A DNA stretch of 64,000 nt from NCBI GenBank assembly GCA_028283855.1, contig JAPWJX010000003.1, positions 992,001-1,056,000 on the forward strand, read 5' to 3'. Positions within the stretch are counted from its first letter, which is position 1, and every line of letters starts with the position of its first letter. This document shows positions 19,031 to 27,110 of the stretch, piece after piece. Below the pieces are notes generated by a model that was not told the DNA's origin, ran no database searches, and was given only the letters and a program-made list of their open reading frames with translations. Made by a program: the position numbers and the translations under genes. Origin of the DNA: Verrucomicrobium sp. GTDB lineage: Bacteria > Verrucomicrobiota > Verrucomicrobiia > Methylacidiphilales > GAS474.

Positions 19031-19639
19031 ATGAAATCCCGCCGCGCCACCCTCCAGCGGAAGACCGCCGAAACCGATATCCGCCTGACCCTGAACCTGG
19101 ACGGCACGGGCAAGTCGAAGATCGCCACCGGCATCCCGTTCTTCGACCACATGCTCACCCTTCTTTCGAAGCACGCCCTCTTCGACCTCGACCTGAAGGT
19201 GAAGGGGGACCTGGAGGTCGATTTCCATCACACGGTGGAGGACACCGGCATCGCGCTGGGCCAGGCGATCAGCAAGGCCCTGGGCGACCGCGCCGGGATC
19301 GCCCGCTACGGCTTTTTCCTCCTGCCGATGGACGAGACGCTCGTCCGCGTCGCCCTCGACTTCAGCGGACGGCCCTTCGTCCGCTTCAAGGTGCCTAAGG
19401 GGGTCCCCTTGATCCGCCTCCGCGCGGGCGATTTCCCCGCCCAGCTGACGGAGGAGTTCCTCCGCGGCCTGGCCCAGCACGCGGGCCTCACCCTCCACGT
19501 CGAGGTGCTGGAGACGGCGGAGGTCCACCACCTGATCGAGGGGGTTTTCAAGGGCCTGGCCAAGGCGCTCGACGTGGCCCTGCGGCGGGACGGCCGCGTG
19601 CGCGGCGTGCCGAGCACCAAGGGGAGCCTCACGAAATGA
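19031..19639 (+). CDS. hisB: Imidazoleglycerol-phosphate dehydratase
   Basis: HisB removes water from imidazole glycerol phosphate in histidine synthesis. This 202-aa monofunctional form has the metal-binding repeats GIPFFDHML and DFHHTVEDTGIALGQA, then RYGFFLLPMDETLVRVALDFSGRP, and the second half repeat EVHHLIEGVFKGLAKAL. No histidinol phosphatase domain is fused. I chose ATG 19031; ATG 19019 four codons earlier is equally possible. The hisH start overlaps its stop (ATGA). Confidence 0.96.
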   Translation: MKSRRATLQRKTAETDIRLTLNLDGTGKSKIATGIPFFDHMLTLLSKHALFDLDLKVKGDLEVDFHHTVEDTGIALGQAISKALGDRAGIARYGFFLLPMDETLVRVALDFSGRPFVRFKVPKGVPLIRLRAGDFPAQLTEEFLRGLAQHAGLTLHVEVLETAEVHHLIEGVFKGLAKALDVALRRDGRVRGVPSTKGSLTK

Positions 19640-20256
19640 TCGGCGTCGTCGACTACGGCATGGGCAACCTGCGGAGCGTCGAAAAGGCGCTCCAGTCCGT
19701 CGGCGCGCAAACGCGCTTCGTCACCGGGCCGGAAGGCCTGGAGGGCCTCGGCGGCCTGGTCCTGCCCGGTGTCGGCGCCTTCGGCGACTGCGTGCGCAAC
19801 CTGCGCGCCACCGGCCTCTGGGAGCCCATCCGGGAGTGGATCGCCGCCGACCGGCCCTTCTTCGGCATCTGCCTGGGCTACCAGATGCTCTTCGAGAGCA
19901 GCGAGGAGGCCCCCGGCGCGGAGGGCCTCGGCGTCTATGCCGGGAAAGTCGTCCGCTTTCCGCAAAAGGGCGCGGGCTTTCCCTTGAAAGTCCCCCAGAT
20001 GGGCTGGAACGCGGTCACCGTCGTCCGTCCCGGCCCCGTCACGGAGGGCGTTGCCGACGGGGAGCACGTCTACTTCGTCCACAGCTACTACCCGCAACCC
20101 GCCGACGAAGGCCTCGTCGCCATGACGACCGACTACGGCGGGCCGTTCGCCAGCGCCGTCGGGCGCGGGCGGCTCTTCGCCACCCAGTTCCACCCGGAAA
20201 AGAGCCAGGCCGCCGGCCTGCGCCTGCTGAAAAACTTCACCGCCCTCGCCTCGTGA
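19636..20256 (+). CDS. hisH: Imidazole glycerol phosphate synthase, glutamine amidotransferase subunit
   Basis: HisH releases ammonia from glutamine for HisF. The 206-aa class I amidotransferase starts IGVVDYGMGNLRSVEKAL, has the nucleophile Cys79 in FFGICLGYQ, and its His/Glu pair in ATQFHPEKS near the C terminus. VLPGVGAFGDC is also typical. The partner gene hisF is not in this window, although hisA follows as usual: the phage-like block begins exactly where hisF would often be found. The start overlaps hisB and the stop overlaps the hisA GTG. Confidence 0.95.
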   Translation: MIGVVDYGMGNLRSVEKALQSVGAQTRFVTGPEGLEGLGGLVLPGVGAFGDCVRNLRATGLWEPIREWIAADRPFFGICLGYQMLFESSEEAPGAEGLGVYAGKVVRFPQKGAGFPLKVPQMGWNAVTVVRPGPVTEGVADGEHVYFVHSYYPQPADEGLVAMTTDYGGPFASAVGRGRLFATQFHPEKSQAAGLRLLKNFTALAS

Positions 20257-20966
20257 TCATCTTCCCCGCCATCGACCTTTTGGAAGGCCAGGTCGTCCGC
20301 CTGGAACAGGGCCGCCGGGAGGCCCGCACCGTCTACGGCGCCGACCCCGTCGCCTTCGCCCGCCAATGGCGGGAGGAGGGTGCGGAGGCCCTCCACGTCG
20401 TCGACCTGGACGGCGCCTTTTCCGGCGTGCCGCGCCACCTGGACGTCGTCGCCGCCATCGCGCGGGAGCTTTCGATCCCCGTCCAATTGGGCGGCGGCAT
20501 GCGGGAGGAGGAAACGGTGGCCCGCGCCCTGGAATCCGGCGTCGCCCGCGTCATCCTGGGCACCCGCGCGTGCGAGGACCTCGATTTCGTCCGGCGTCTC
20601 GTCGCCCGCTTCGGCGGGGAGAAGATCGCCGTCGGGATCGATGCCAAGGACGGCTTCGTCGCCGTGAAGGGATGGACGGAAAAGTCGACCCGCCGCGCCC
20701 TGGACCTGGCGCGGGAGCTGGAAGGGGCCGGCGCCGGACTCATCATTTACACGGACATCGCCACCGACGGCATGTTCACCGGGCCCAACTACCGGGCCCT
20801 GGGCGAGATGCTGGAGGCGGTCTCCATCCCGGTCATCGCCTCCGGCGGCATCGGCGCGGCGGAGCACATCGCCGCCCTGCGCGCCATGCCCAAGCCGCCC
20901 TACGGCGCCATCGTCGGCAAGGCGCTTTACGACGGGAAGGTCACCCTCGCTCAGATTTTGAAGTAG
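20253..20966 (+). CDS. hisA: Phosphoribosylformimino-5-aminoimidazole carboxamide ribotide isomerase
   Basis: HisA catalyses the Amadori isomerisation of ProFAR to PRFAR. It is a 237-aa TIM barrel: IIFPAIDLLEGQVVRL at the N terminus, HVVDLDGAFSG with the catalytic Asp region, PVQLGGGMR, YTDIATDGMFTGPN with the second Asp, and VIASGGIG phosphate-binding loop. The GTG at 20253 overlaps the hisH TGA (GTGA), which fixes the start. Its last 26 bases overlap, on the opposite strand, the end of the first phage-block gene. Confidence 0.95.
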   Translation: MIIFPAIDLLEGQVVRLEQGRREARTVYGADPVAFARQWREEGAEALHVVDLDGAFSGVPRHLDVVAAIARELSIPVQLGGGMREEETVARALESGVARVILGTRACEDLDFVRRLVARFGGEKIAVGIDAKDGFVAVKGWTEKSTRRALDLARELEGAGAGLIIYTDIATDGMFTGPNYRALGEMLEAVSIPVIASGGIGAAEHIAALRAMPKPPYGAIVGKALYDGKVTLAQILK

Positions 20967-21105
20967 CCTCGTCGGCCACGGGGCGCAGTTCCTGGAGGAG
21001 CTGGACGAAGTCGGGCACCTCGTGCCCCTTCAGGTCGGCGCGGCCCAGCAGGCGGTGCAGGAGGGCCAGGTTCTTCTCGGTCAGGCGGAGGAGGTGGATT
21101 TTCAT
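20941..21105 (-). CDS. Small phage-block protein (54 aa)
   Basis: Starts MKIHLLRLTEKNLALLHRLL and is charged and helical. Its ATG overlaps the stop of the upstream tail gene (ATGA), which supports it as a real, translationally coupled gene despite the size. It is the last gene of the minus-strand run, and its stop lies inside the 3' end of hisA. Function unknown; small chaperone or tail accessory roles are only guesses. Confidence 0.55.
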   Translation of the reverse strand: MKIHLLRLTEKNLALLHRLLGRADLKGHEVPDFVQLLQELRPVADEATSKSERG

Positions 21106-22316
21106 GAAGCGTCGTAGGGGGCGCTGGCTAGGACGACCATTTTCTTCGGCGTCCCGTTGTCGCAGACGTCGATCTCCCGGAATTGGATGGCGTGGTGGCC
21201 GTCGCCGAAGGTGCTGGGCGGGCCGGACTGGAGCGCCACGGTCAGCCCCGTGCCGTAGTCGATCGTGATGCCGTCGGCGGAGGTGCCCAGGCCCACGTTG
21301 ACGAAGGCGCTGCCCATCTGCCAAACGGCGGAGACGTTCTCGTCCGGGGACACGGCCACGCGGAAATAGCCGGAGCCGCCGTCGAGCTGCAGGTGGCTGG
21401 TCGTGTCTCCCGCCTCCAGGTTGAAGCCGTAGGCCATCTCGACCTTGAGGCTTTGCAGCGCCGTGCAGTCGGCGTTCGTGCCGATGCCCAGGAAGTTCTC
21501 CTCCTTCACCCATTCGAAGATGCAGGGCAGCGCGCTGAGGTCGGCGGCCTGGCTGGAAAGGACGTAGAGCGGCGGGCTGGCGGGCTGGCCGTCCTTCGTC
21601 CACTCGTGGAAGCGGCAGTCGTTGCCGCCGATGTCGGCCGTGGCGATGTCGATCGCCGCCTCCCCCTGCAGGCTGACCTTCGCCCCCGCGCCGGTGTTGC
21701 GCAGCTGCATGGAGGTCAGGCTCGTCGCGTCGGTCATGACGATGCCGGTCGTCTCGTTCTGGGAGAGAGCCAGGGTGGAGTTGTCCCCCTCCAGGGTCAC
21801 GTTCCAGTAGATGAACTCGTCCCGCGCCAGGGAGAGGAGGTATTGGCTCGGGTCCTCCAGGCTGACCTGGAAGGACTGCAGGCGGCTCTCGTCCGTCCCC
21901 TTTTGGATGAGGAAGGAGGCGTGGAGGAAGTCGAGCTGGGTGACGAACTCGGTCCCCGCCGCCGTGTCGAGCGTCCGGCAGTAGAGGACGGCGTCCTCCC
22001 CGTTCATCCGCAGGTCGAGGCGTCCTTCCAGCGTCCCGGCAAAAAGGGCCTGGCCCTGGGTGGCGTCGCGGTCGACGCGCAGCCAGTAGTTCTGCAGCAG
22101 GCAGGCCTTGTCCTCATTAAGCTGCCCTTCCTCCCCCCGGCCCAGCATCCAGGACCCTTCCGTGGCCTGGCCGGTGTCGTAGGCCTGGGTCGTCACGTAG
22201 GGCGGAAAGGCGTGGCTGTGGATCCGCTCCTGCGGCGGGGGCGGGGCGTCCTGAAGGTCGGCAAGCTGGTCGCGCGTGCCCTGCGCGAGGCGGGTCAGAT
22301 GGGCGGAGAAGTTCAT
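21102..22316 (-). CDS. Putative phage tail tip or fibre protein
   Basis: This 404-aa protein begins with a short helical region (MNFSAHLTRLAQGTRDQLADL) and continues as a long beta-rich stretch with repeated hydrophobic/polar alternation, Gly, Asn and Asp (DLRMNGEDAVLYCRTLD, GNDCRFHEWTKDGQP), the style of phage receptor-binding or fibre proteins. No enzymatic motif is visible. It follows the putative tail hub gene with a 4-base overlap and is second to last in the block, where tail-tip genes usually lie. Family assignment is by position and composition only. Confidence 0.5.
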   Translation of the reverse strand: MNFSAHLTRLAQGTRDQLADLQDAPPPPQERIHSHAFPPYVTTQAYDTGQATEGSWMLGRGEEGQLNEDKACLLQNYWLRVDRDATQGQALFAGTLEGRLDLRMNGEDAVLYCRTLDTAAGTEFVTQLDFLHASFLIQKGTDESRLQSFQVSLEDPSQYLLSLARDEFIYWNVTLEGDNSTLALSQNETTGIVMTDATSLTSMQLRNTGAGAKVSLQGEAAIDIATADIGGNDCRFHEWTKDGQPASPPLYVLSSQAADLSALPCIFEWVKEENFLGIGTNADCTALQSLKVEMAYGFNLEAGDTTSHLQLDGGSGYFRVAVSPDENVSAVWQMGSAFVNVGLGTSADGITIDYGTGLTVALQSGPPSTFGDGHHAIQFREIDVCDNGTPKKMVVLASAPYDAS

Positions 22317-24640
22317 GAGGGGGAGAGCTGGCTGAGGAACTGGCGGCGCGCGGCGGCCACGGGCTCCATCCGGCGCTGGGCGTCGGAAAGGGGCTGGTTG
22401 GTGGCCCGCAGGAGGCAGGTCTGCGCGGCGCCCCGGCGGAAGACCGCCTCCGTGACGATTCCCTGCGGCCCGGTGAAGAAGGAGCCGTCGAGGGCCAGGG
22501 TCTTCCCCACGGCGTCGGCGCCGGGCCAGTAGCCCAGGCGCGCCTCGCTCTGGGCCCGCTCCGCCGTTTGGCCGGCCTGGGCGGCGTCGGCCAGGGCGTC
22601 GAGCTGCGCCTGCGCGTCGACCAGGGTCACCAGGGAGCCGTGGACTGCGTAGCCGTTGAGGTCGTCCGGGTCGAAGCTCTCGCCGATCCAGGAGGCGGCG
22701 TAGGCGGGAACGATCCGCCGGTGGGTCACCACCCGCCGCCGGGAGAGCGCCGCCCCGCCGCCGGAGGCCACGGAGCTGAGGCGGTAGTCGGTCGTGAAGG
22801 CCAGCGTGCCCGCGATCTGGAAGCCGCTATGGGCCAGGGGCTCGACCTGCTCCGCCTTCGGCCGCTGGCGCGTCGCCCCGGAGGCGTAGACGACGATCTT
22901 GCGCCGCACGAGGACGGCGGCCGGGTGCCGCCGCAGCTCGACGCCGCCCAGGACGCGCCGCCACTCCCCCTGGAGGTCGTCCCAGGTGGCCCAGAAATAG
23001 GCCGGCAGCGCCAGGCCCAGGAGGGAGGACCCGCTCGTCCCGCTGACGCGCGGCGGGGCGTAGGAGGCCGCGGGGCTTTCGTCCCCCAGGCGGCTGGCCA
23101 GCTCCGCCCGCAGGGGATATCCCCGGCCCGGACGGTCGGAAAGGAAGGGGAAGAGTCCGCTGATGGAAGAGAAGTCGGGCCGGTATTCGTAGGCGGAGTC
23201 CGCGTCGAGCGATTCCCGCAGGATCAGCGCGGGCAGCGCGCTGAAGGGGCCGGAGGGGGCGCTGGAGAAGCCGCACTGGCAGGCGGCGGGACCGCTGAGA
23301 GCCTCGGTCTCGTCGTAGGCGTCCTGGATCGTTTCCGACTGGGAGGCGATCGGCGCGGCCAGCGCGTTGGCGGAGGCCGGGCCGGCGGGGGCGGAAATGG
23401 TCCCGTCCGCCGCGTTGAAGGGATGGAGCGTGGCGCTGCCGCCGCCGTAACGCAGCGTCCAGGTGTAGCCCATCTGCGCCAGGAGGCCGTCCAGCGCCGT
23501 CGCCAGGTCCCGGCCCCGCAGGTCGACCTCTCCCGGCACGTTGGAGGCGTGGGCCAGGCCGCCCCATGCGGGGGCGGAAACGGAGGCCGGAAGGTAGGCG
23601 CGGCAGAGGAGGTCCAGGATGTCGCCGAAGGTCCAGAACGCCGCGTCGGTTCCGTCCTGGAACTGGGGCGCGCCGGGGGCCTTGTCCGGCTGGCCGCCCC
23701 GGTTGAACACCCACTCATAGCCGCGCGCGGCGGCGCTGGCGGAGGCGCTGCCGTCGCCGCTCGGCGGCGGGGAGCCGACGATCGCCCCCGCCATCTCCCA
23801 GCGGGCGTCGAGCGCGGTGAGGCTGGCGGAGTAGAGGCCGCCGGAGCTGGCGTGCCGGTCGATGTTGCAGACGCGCCCGGTGAAGATCCCCTCGAAGGAG
23901 AAGGGATCGCCGAGTCCCTGGGAGAGGACGGGCGGGCTGCCGCGCCGCGTCACGGTGACGGTGCAGGAGCCGGGCCGCGCGCCGGTGGTTTGGCGGATTT
24001 CCGCCAGGGGAAAGGAGGAGGAGGCCGCGGCCTGCCCGCGCCAGGTAAGGGTGGCGCGGGCCGCGCCGCCGGTGCCCTGGGGCTCGAAGCGGGCCTCTTC
24101 TTTTACGAGGTTGGATAGAACGCCGAACTGGGGCGTGGCGACGCTGCCGAAGGCGGAGCCGAGGCCCTGGCGCAGGACCGCCAGGGTCGCGTCCTGGCCG
24201 TCGCACAGGCCGGTGCAACGCAGTTCCGTCCGGGGGGAGGAAAAGGGATCGCTGACCCGCAGCGTCCAGTGATGGCTTTGCAATGGCAGGCCGATCGGCG
24301 CGGGGCTGACGGCCGGGTAGGGCGGCACCGCCACGGGGGCGGGATGGACCTCGACGCCCGCCGTGCCGGAAAGGGTGTCCTCCGGCCGCTGGACGTAGCG
24401 GATCCGGGCGGTGACGTGCCCGGCGGGGCCCGGGGCGCCCTCCATCAGGATCGAGTCTTTCCGCAGGAGCGGATAGACCGCGCCCAGCGGGGTGGTGACA
24501 GTGAAGAGGGCCCCCTCCGCCCGCAGGAGGGCGGCCAGGGTTTCCGTCTGGGGCAGGAGGGTGGCGGTGTAGACCAGTTCCAGGAGGCTGCCGTCTTCGC
24601 CCCCGGTGCGCCGTTCGGCGTAGTGTTCGCGCAGGATCAT
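22313..24640 (-). CDS. Putative phage tail hub / baseplate-like protein (775 aa)
   Basis: The largest gene of the block. The region around residues 335-410 (DILDLLCRAYLP, then DLRGRDLATALDGLLAQMGY followed by TWTLRYGGG) resembles tail hub proteins, which use this helix to organise the tail tip. The rest is beta-rich. The C-terminal part contains an Ala-rich helix (DAQAQLDALADAAQAGQTAE). It is not a tape measure protein: there is no long coiled coil or hydrophobic segment. Overlaps of 4 bases on both sides show tight translational coupling. Assignment is tentative; I rely on gene order and the hub-like segment. Confidence 0.5.
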   Translation of the reverse strand: MILREHYAERRTGGEDGSLLELVYTATLLPQTETLAALLRAEGALFTVTTPLGAVYPLLRKDSILMEGAPGPAGHVTARIRYVQRPEDTLSGTAGVEVHPAPVAVPPYPAVSPAPIGLPLQSHHWTLRVSDPFSSPRTELRCTGLCDGQDATLAVLRQGLGSAFGSVATPQFGVLSNLVKEEARFEPQGTGGAARATLTWRGQAAASSSFPLAEIRQTTGARPGSCTVTVTRRGSPPVLSQGLGDPFSFEGIFTGRVCNIDRHASSGGLYSASLTALDARWEMAGAIVGSPPPSGDGSASASAAARGYEWVFNRGGQPDKAPGAPQFQDGTDAAFWTFGDILDLLCRAYLPASVSAPAWGGLAHASNVPGEVDLRGRDLATALDGLLAQMGYTWTLRYGGGSATLHPFNAADGTISAPAGPASANALAAPIASQSETIQDAYDETEALSGPAACQCGFSSAPSGPFSALPALILRESLDADSAYEYRPDFSSISGLFPFLSDRPGRGYPLRAELASRLGDESPAASYAPPRVSGTSGSSLLGLALPAYFWATWDDLQGEWRRVLGGVELRRHPAAVLVRRKIVVYASGATRQRPKAEQVEPLAHSGFQIAGTLAFTTDYRLSSVASGGGAALSRRRVVTHRRIVPAYAASWIGESFDPDDLNGYAVHGSLVTLVDAQAQLDALADAAQAGQTAERAQSEARLGYWPGADAVGKTLALDGSFFTGPQGIVTEAVFRRGAAQTCLLRATNQPLSDAQRRMEPVAAARRQFLSQLSPS

Positions 24641-24921
24641 GAGAAGAGGGAGAGGTCGGGGCCGTCCGGCGTGGTGAAGGGGAGGGAGTTGCCCGTCCCG
24701 TCGGTGACGGTGATTTGGAGGGAGAGCGGGACGGGCGCGGCGGCGGCGCCGTCCGCGGCGGAGGAGGCGGGGGCCGTCTCCGCCAGCCGGGCGGCGGCCT
24801 CGGCCAGCTCCTCGGCGGCGCGCAGGAGGGCGTCGCTCCCGCCCGCGTCGGCGGGGGAGGCGGCGGGCGGCGCGGCGTCGGTCCAGGGGGCGAAGTTGGG
24901 TGCGGGGAGGGGGGATTTCAT
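24637..24921 (-). CDS. Small phage-block protein (94 aa)
   Basis: Ala/Pro/Ser-rich N-terminal two thirds with a helix (LLRAAEELAEAAARLAETAP), then a short beta-like C-terminal segment (PLSLQITVTDGTGNSLPF). Its start overlaps the stop of the unshifted frame of the preceding gene (ATGA), and its stop overlaps the start of the hub gene. It occupies the place where a tape measure gene would be expected but is far too short for that; whether it is a remnant cannot be told. Function unknown. Confidence 0.45.
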   Translation of the reverse strand: MKSPLPAPNFAPWTDAAPPAASPADAGGSDALLRAAEELAEAAARLAETAPASSAADGAAAAPVPLSLQITVTDGTGNSLPFTTPDGPDLSLFS

Positions 24922-24930
24922 GGCTGGGGG

Positions 24931-25535
24931 TTAGTAGAGGTGGGAATACATTTGGCGGGCGGTTTCCTCATCGGTGACCGCGAGCGCCTGATCCAGAAAG
25001 CGGACGAGGGCGCGCAGCCGGCGGGCGTCTCCGCAGAGGGCGGCGCGGCGGTCGGCTTCCGTGATCTCTCCCTGCGGAAGAATCCCGCAATCCAGGAGGC
25101 GCAGGCGCTCCAGCTGCTGCGCCAGGAGGAGCCTTTCTTTTTCCGCCGCGAAGGGCGTGCGGAGTTTTTTTTTAGCCCCCGGTGGTCGTGCGGCGCCTCG
25201 CCGTAGAGGAGGACCTGCTCGTATTCGTGCCGGTGGGCGTAGGTGACGGGGCCGTCCAGCAGTTCCCGGCAGCGCCGCCGTTCGTAGCCGATCCGGCCCT
25301 GGCACTCGGTGAAAAGGGCGCGCCACAGGCGGTTCTCCTGCTCCAGCCGCCGGACGGGCCCCTTCCAAAGGCCCAGGCGGTGAAGGGCCCGCTCCGCCGG
25401 GGTGGCCGGGTCGAAGCCGAGGCGGCGGACGCGCGTCAGCTCGCCCAAAAGGAAGCGGGCGCGCCGCCAGCGGGGGCCGAAGCCGAGGCTGGGCACGTCG
25501 ATGGCGTGGCGGGGGTCGAGGGGGAGGCGGGTCAT
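24931..25535 (-). CDS. Phage-block protein with an apparent -1 frame change at an A9 run (tail assembly chaperone position)
   Basis: The N-terminal ~123 codons start MTRLPLDPRHAIDVP at ATG 25535. The frame then meets nine consecutive A residues on the coding strand (25165-25173, after GGGGCT). A -1 shift there leads into LRTPFAAEKERLLLAQQLER and a helical C terminus ending TARQMYSHLY at 24931, with strongly host-like codon use. Without the shift, translation continues to 24918 as Ser/Arg-rich sequence that looks non-coding. The zero-frame reading ends A-AAA-AAC, a canonical -1 slippery heptamer, and the position after the tail tube candidate is where siphophages place frameshifted tail chaperones. 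A homopolymer miscount is the alternative. Confidence 0.55.
25165..25173 (-). promoter_or_regulatory. A9 slippery run (candidate -1 ribosomal frameshift site)
   Basis: On the coding strand the codons read CTA AAA AAA AAC, then TCC. Re-pairing one base back gives AAA AAA followed by CTC CGC, the frame that encodes the protein-like C terminus. It is by far the longest homopolymer inside this G+C-rich gene. Confidence 0.5.
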
Positions 25536-25537
25536 GG

Positions 25538-25954
25538 CTATTCCTGGGTGCCTACGGCGTAGTCCTGGTCGGTCACGCAGTCGAAGGTCACCTCGCAGGT
25601 GTAGGGCTGGGGCGCGGTGGCGGAGGCGCGGACGCCGCGGCTGTGGCACTGGCCCACCTGTTCCAGAATGTCGGCCGCCCCGCCCAGGCCGATGAGGGTG
25701 TAGCGCAGGACGCCGCCCTGGGCCGCGCGGTCGATGGCGCGGAGCGCGGCCAGATCGCGGGAGCGGAGCGTGACCTGGGTGGTGCGGGCGCGGGGGACGG
25801 CGTTGTTCGCGTGGGCGTAGCCGTCGGTCGCCTCCACCAGGTTGTCGCTGGTTTCGGTCACGCTCATGGAGAGGATGCCGGTCAGCGGCAGGGCGCTGCC
25901 GCCCGGCGGGGTGTAGGTGACGTCCTTGATCGGTCGGTAGTTGTGGATCGGCAT
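25538..25954 (-). CDS. Putative phage tail tube protein
   Basis: This 138-aa protein is rich in short beta-like segments: ILSMSVTETSDNLVEATDGYAHAN, TTQVTLRSRDLAALRAI and YTCEVTFDCVTDQDYAVG. It has no helix long enough for a connector, and its place between the tail-terminator-like gene and the frameshifted gene is the normal place of the major tail protein in siphophages. No strong sequence signature is visible, so the assignment is mostly by order. It starts 5 bases after the preceding stop. Confidence 0.5.
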   Translation of the reverse strand: MPIHNYRPIKDVTYTPPGGSALPLTGILSMSVTETSDNLVEATDGYAHANNAVPRARTTQVTLRSRDLAALRAIDRAAQGGVLRYTLIGLGGAADILEQVGQCHSRGVRASATAPQPYTCEVTFDCVTDQDYAVGTQE

Positions 25955-25959
25955 GGGGA

Positions 25960-26454
25960 TTAGGTGGTGAAGGGCGCGCCCAGCGGCGTGCGGTAGCGGA
26001 GGATGAAGCGGGCCTGGACGGAGAAGTCGGCGAAGCCCGCGCCGCCCGCGTGGACGGCGACGGCGTCGGGCTCGATCCAGTCGACAAGGCCGTCGAGGGG
26101 GACGGCTTCCCCTTCCGGAACGAGGACGCTCTCCAGCCAGGCCGCCCAGCGGTAGGCCAGCGCCAGCGCGGCGTGGCCGCCGTGGGCGGCGTCGGCCAGC
26201 GTCAGGTCGAGGGTGGCGCGGGTCTCCACCTGGCCGTCGTCGGCGGTGACGCGGCGCCGGGCCGCGCCGATCAGGTCGACGGTGAGCCAGGGCAGCTTCC
26301 GTCCCTGGACGAGGCCGAGGTAGGGGCCGACGCTCACCCCGGACAGGGGCGCGGCGGGGCCGGGCGTGCCGCCGGGGGCGACCTGGGCGGCGAAGCGGTC
26401 GAGGACGGCGGCGAGGATCGCCTCCGCCTGGCTGGTCTGGGAGGTCGGGTTCAT
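25960..26454 (-). CDS. Putative phage tail terminator / minor tail protein
   Basis: A 164-aa protein starting MNPTSQTSQAEAILAAVLDRF. The N-terminal helix followed by alternating strands (LPWLTVDLIGAARRR, FADFSVQARFILRYRTP) fits the small alpha/beta tail terminator fold of long-tailed phages, and the place after the head-tail connector agrees. The chosen ATG overlaps the upstream stop (ATGA); the longer open frame has the Arg/Pro-rich look of non-coding shadow. Confidence 0.5.
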   Translation of the reverse strand: MNPTSQTSQAEAILAAVLDRFAAQVAPGGTPGPAAPLSGVSVGPYLGLVQGRKLPWLTVDLIGAARRRVTADDGQVETRATLDLTLADAAHGGHAALALAYRWAAWLESVLVPEGEAVPLDGLVDWIEPDAVAVHAGGAGFADFSVQARFILRYRTPLGAPFTT

Positions 26455-27062
26455 GTCAGGGCCTGGCGGCGGTAGCCCTGCAGCACGGCGGTCACGTGCG
26501 GCAGGAGGTGGGTCGGTTCCAGGGTGAAGCTGCCGCCGGAGCCGGTGATTTTTTCCAATCCCAGCCGCGTCTCCCGTTCGAAGAGGAAGGCGCATTGGTC
26601 GAGCCAGGCCTGGAGCAGGTCGGCGGGCAGGGGGGCGGCCCCTGCGGGCATCGTGCCGGTGCCGTCCTCCGTCTGGTCCCACCAGTAGCCGCCGGTGTAG
26701 GTGACGCGCAGCTGCGCGGCGGGGCTGCCCAGGGCCTCGGCGAAGTCGAGGAGGCCGCTCTCCGGGTAGAGGAGGTAGGTGGCCGTGGCCGGGCTCCAGA
26801 GGGTGCCGCCGGTGGCCAGGTTGTCGACGGCGCTCACCGCCTCAACGGGGTATCGAGGGAGGACGACGTAGGTGCGGTCGGCCCGGCAGAGGTAGGCGTC
26901 GCCCTCCGCGCGGGCGAAGCGGCGGTCGCAAAGCTTCTCGAACCAGCGGGCGACGCCCTGGCCGATGGCGGCGATCCGCCCGTCGCAGTCGGTCTGGGAA
27001 AGGCTCTGCGGCGGCAGGAGGCGCGCCTTGAGGGTGGCGAGGTTGGAAAATCCGGCGTTCAT
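26451..27062 (-). CDS. Phage head-tail connector protein (gp6-like)
   Basis: 203 aa, helical at the N terminus (IAAIGQGVARWFEKLCDRRF) with a central beta insertion (YVVLPRYPVEAVSAVDNL, YLLYPESGLLDF, LRVTYTGGYW) and a C-terminal helix (LLQAWLDQCAFLFERE). The phrase YPV..V..V followed by a strand and TYTGGYW is typical of the HK97 gp6/phi adaptor group that sits under the portal. It is the first gene after the capsid gene, as in most HK97-like phages. Confidence 0.7.
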   Translation of the reverse strand: MNAGFSNLATLKARLLPPQSLSQTDCDGRIAAIGQGVARWFEKLCDRRFARAEGDAYLCRADRTYVVLPRYPVEAVSAVDNLATGGTLWSPATATYLLYPESGLLDFAEALGSPAAQLRVTYTGGYWWDQTEDGTGTMPAGAAPLPADLLQAWLDQCAFLFERETRLGLEKITGSGGSFTLEPTHLLPHVTAVLQGYRRQALT

Positions 27063-27076
27063 GGGGGAAAGGGGGT

Positions 27077-27101
27077 GGGAAGGGGGGTCGGACCCCTTCC
27101 C
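27077..27101 (-). other. 9-bp hairpin just downstream of the capsid gene
   Basis: GGGAAGGGG and CCCCTTCCC form a perfect stem with a 7-base loop in the 48-base gap after the capsid stop. There is no U run, so it is not a classical terminator; mRNA stabilisation or partial attenuation that raises capsid over tail expression is an inference. Confidence 0.5.
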
Positions 27102-27110
27102 GGGTTGGCT

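Noticed and set aside
16822-20966. hisF hidden in another frame near hisH and hisA
   Set aside because: No frame shows the HisF barrel motifs; hisF is simply absent from this window.
22568-24118. 516-codon plus-strand frame opposite the tail hub gene (considered as a possible tape measure)
   Set aside because: Gly/Arg/Val-rich low-complexity composition with no coiled coil or hydrophobic segment; the opposite frame has better codon use and overlaps its neighbours properly.
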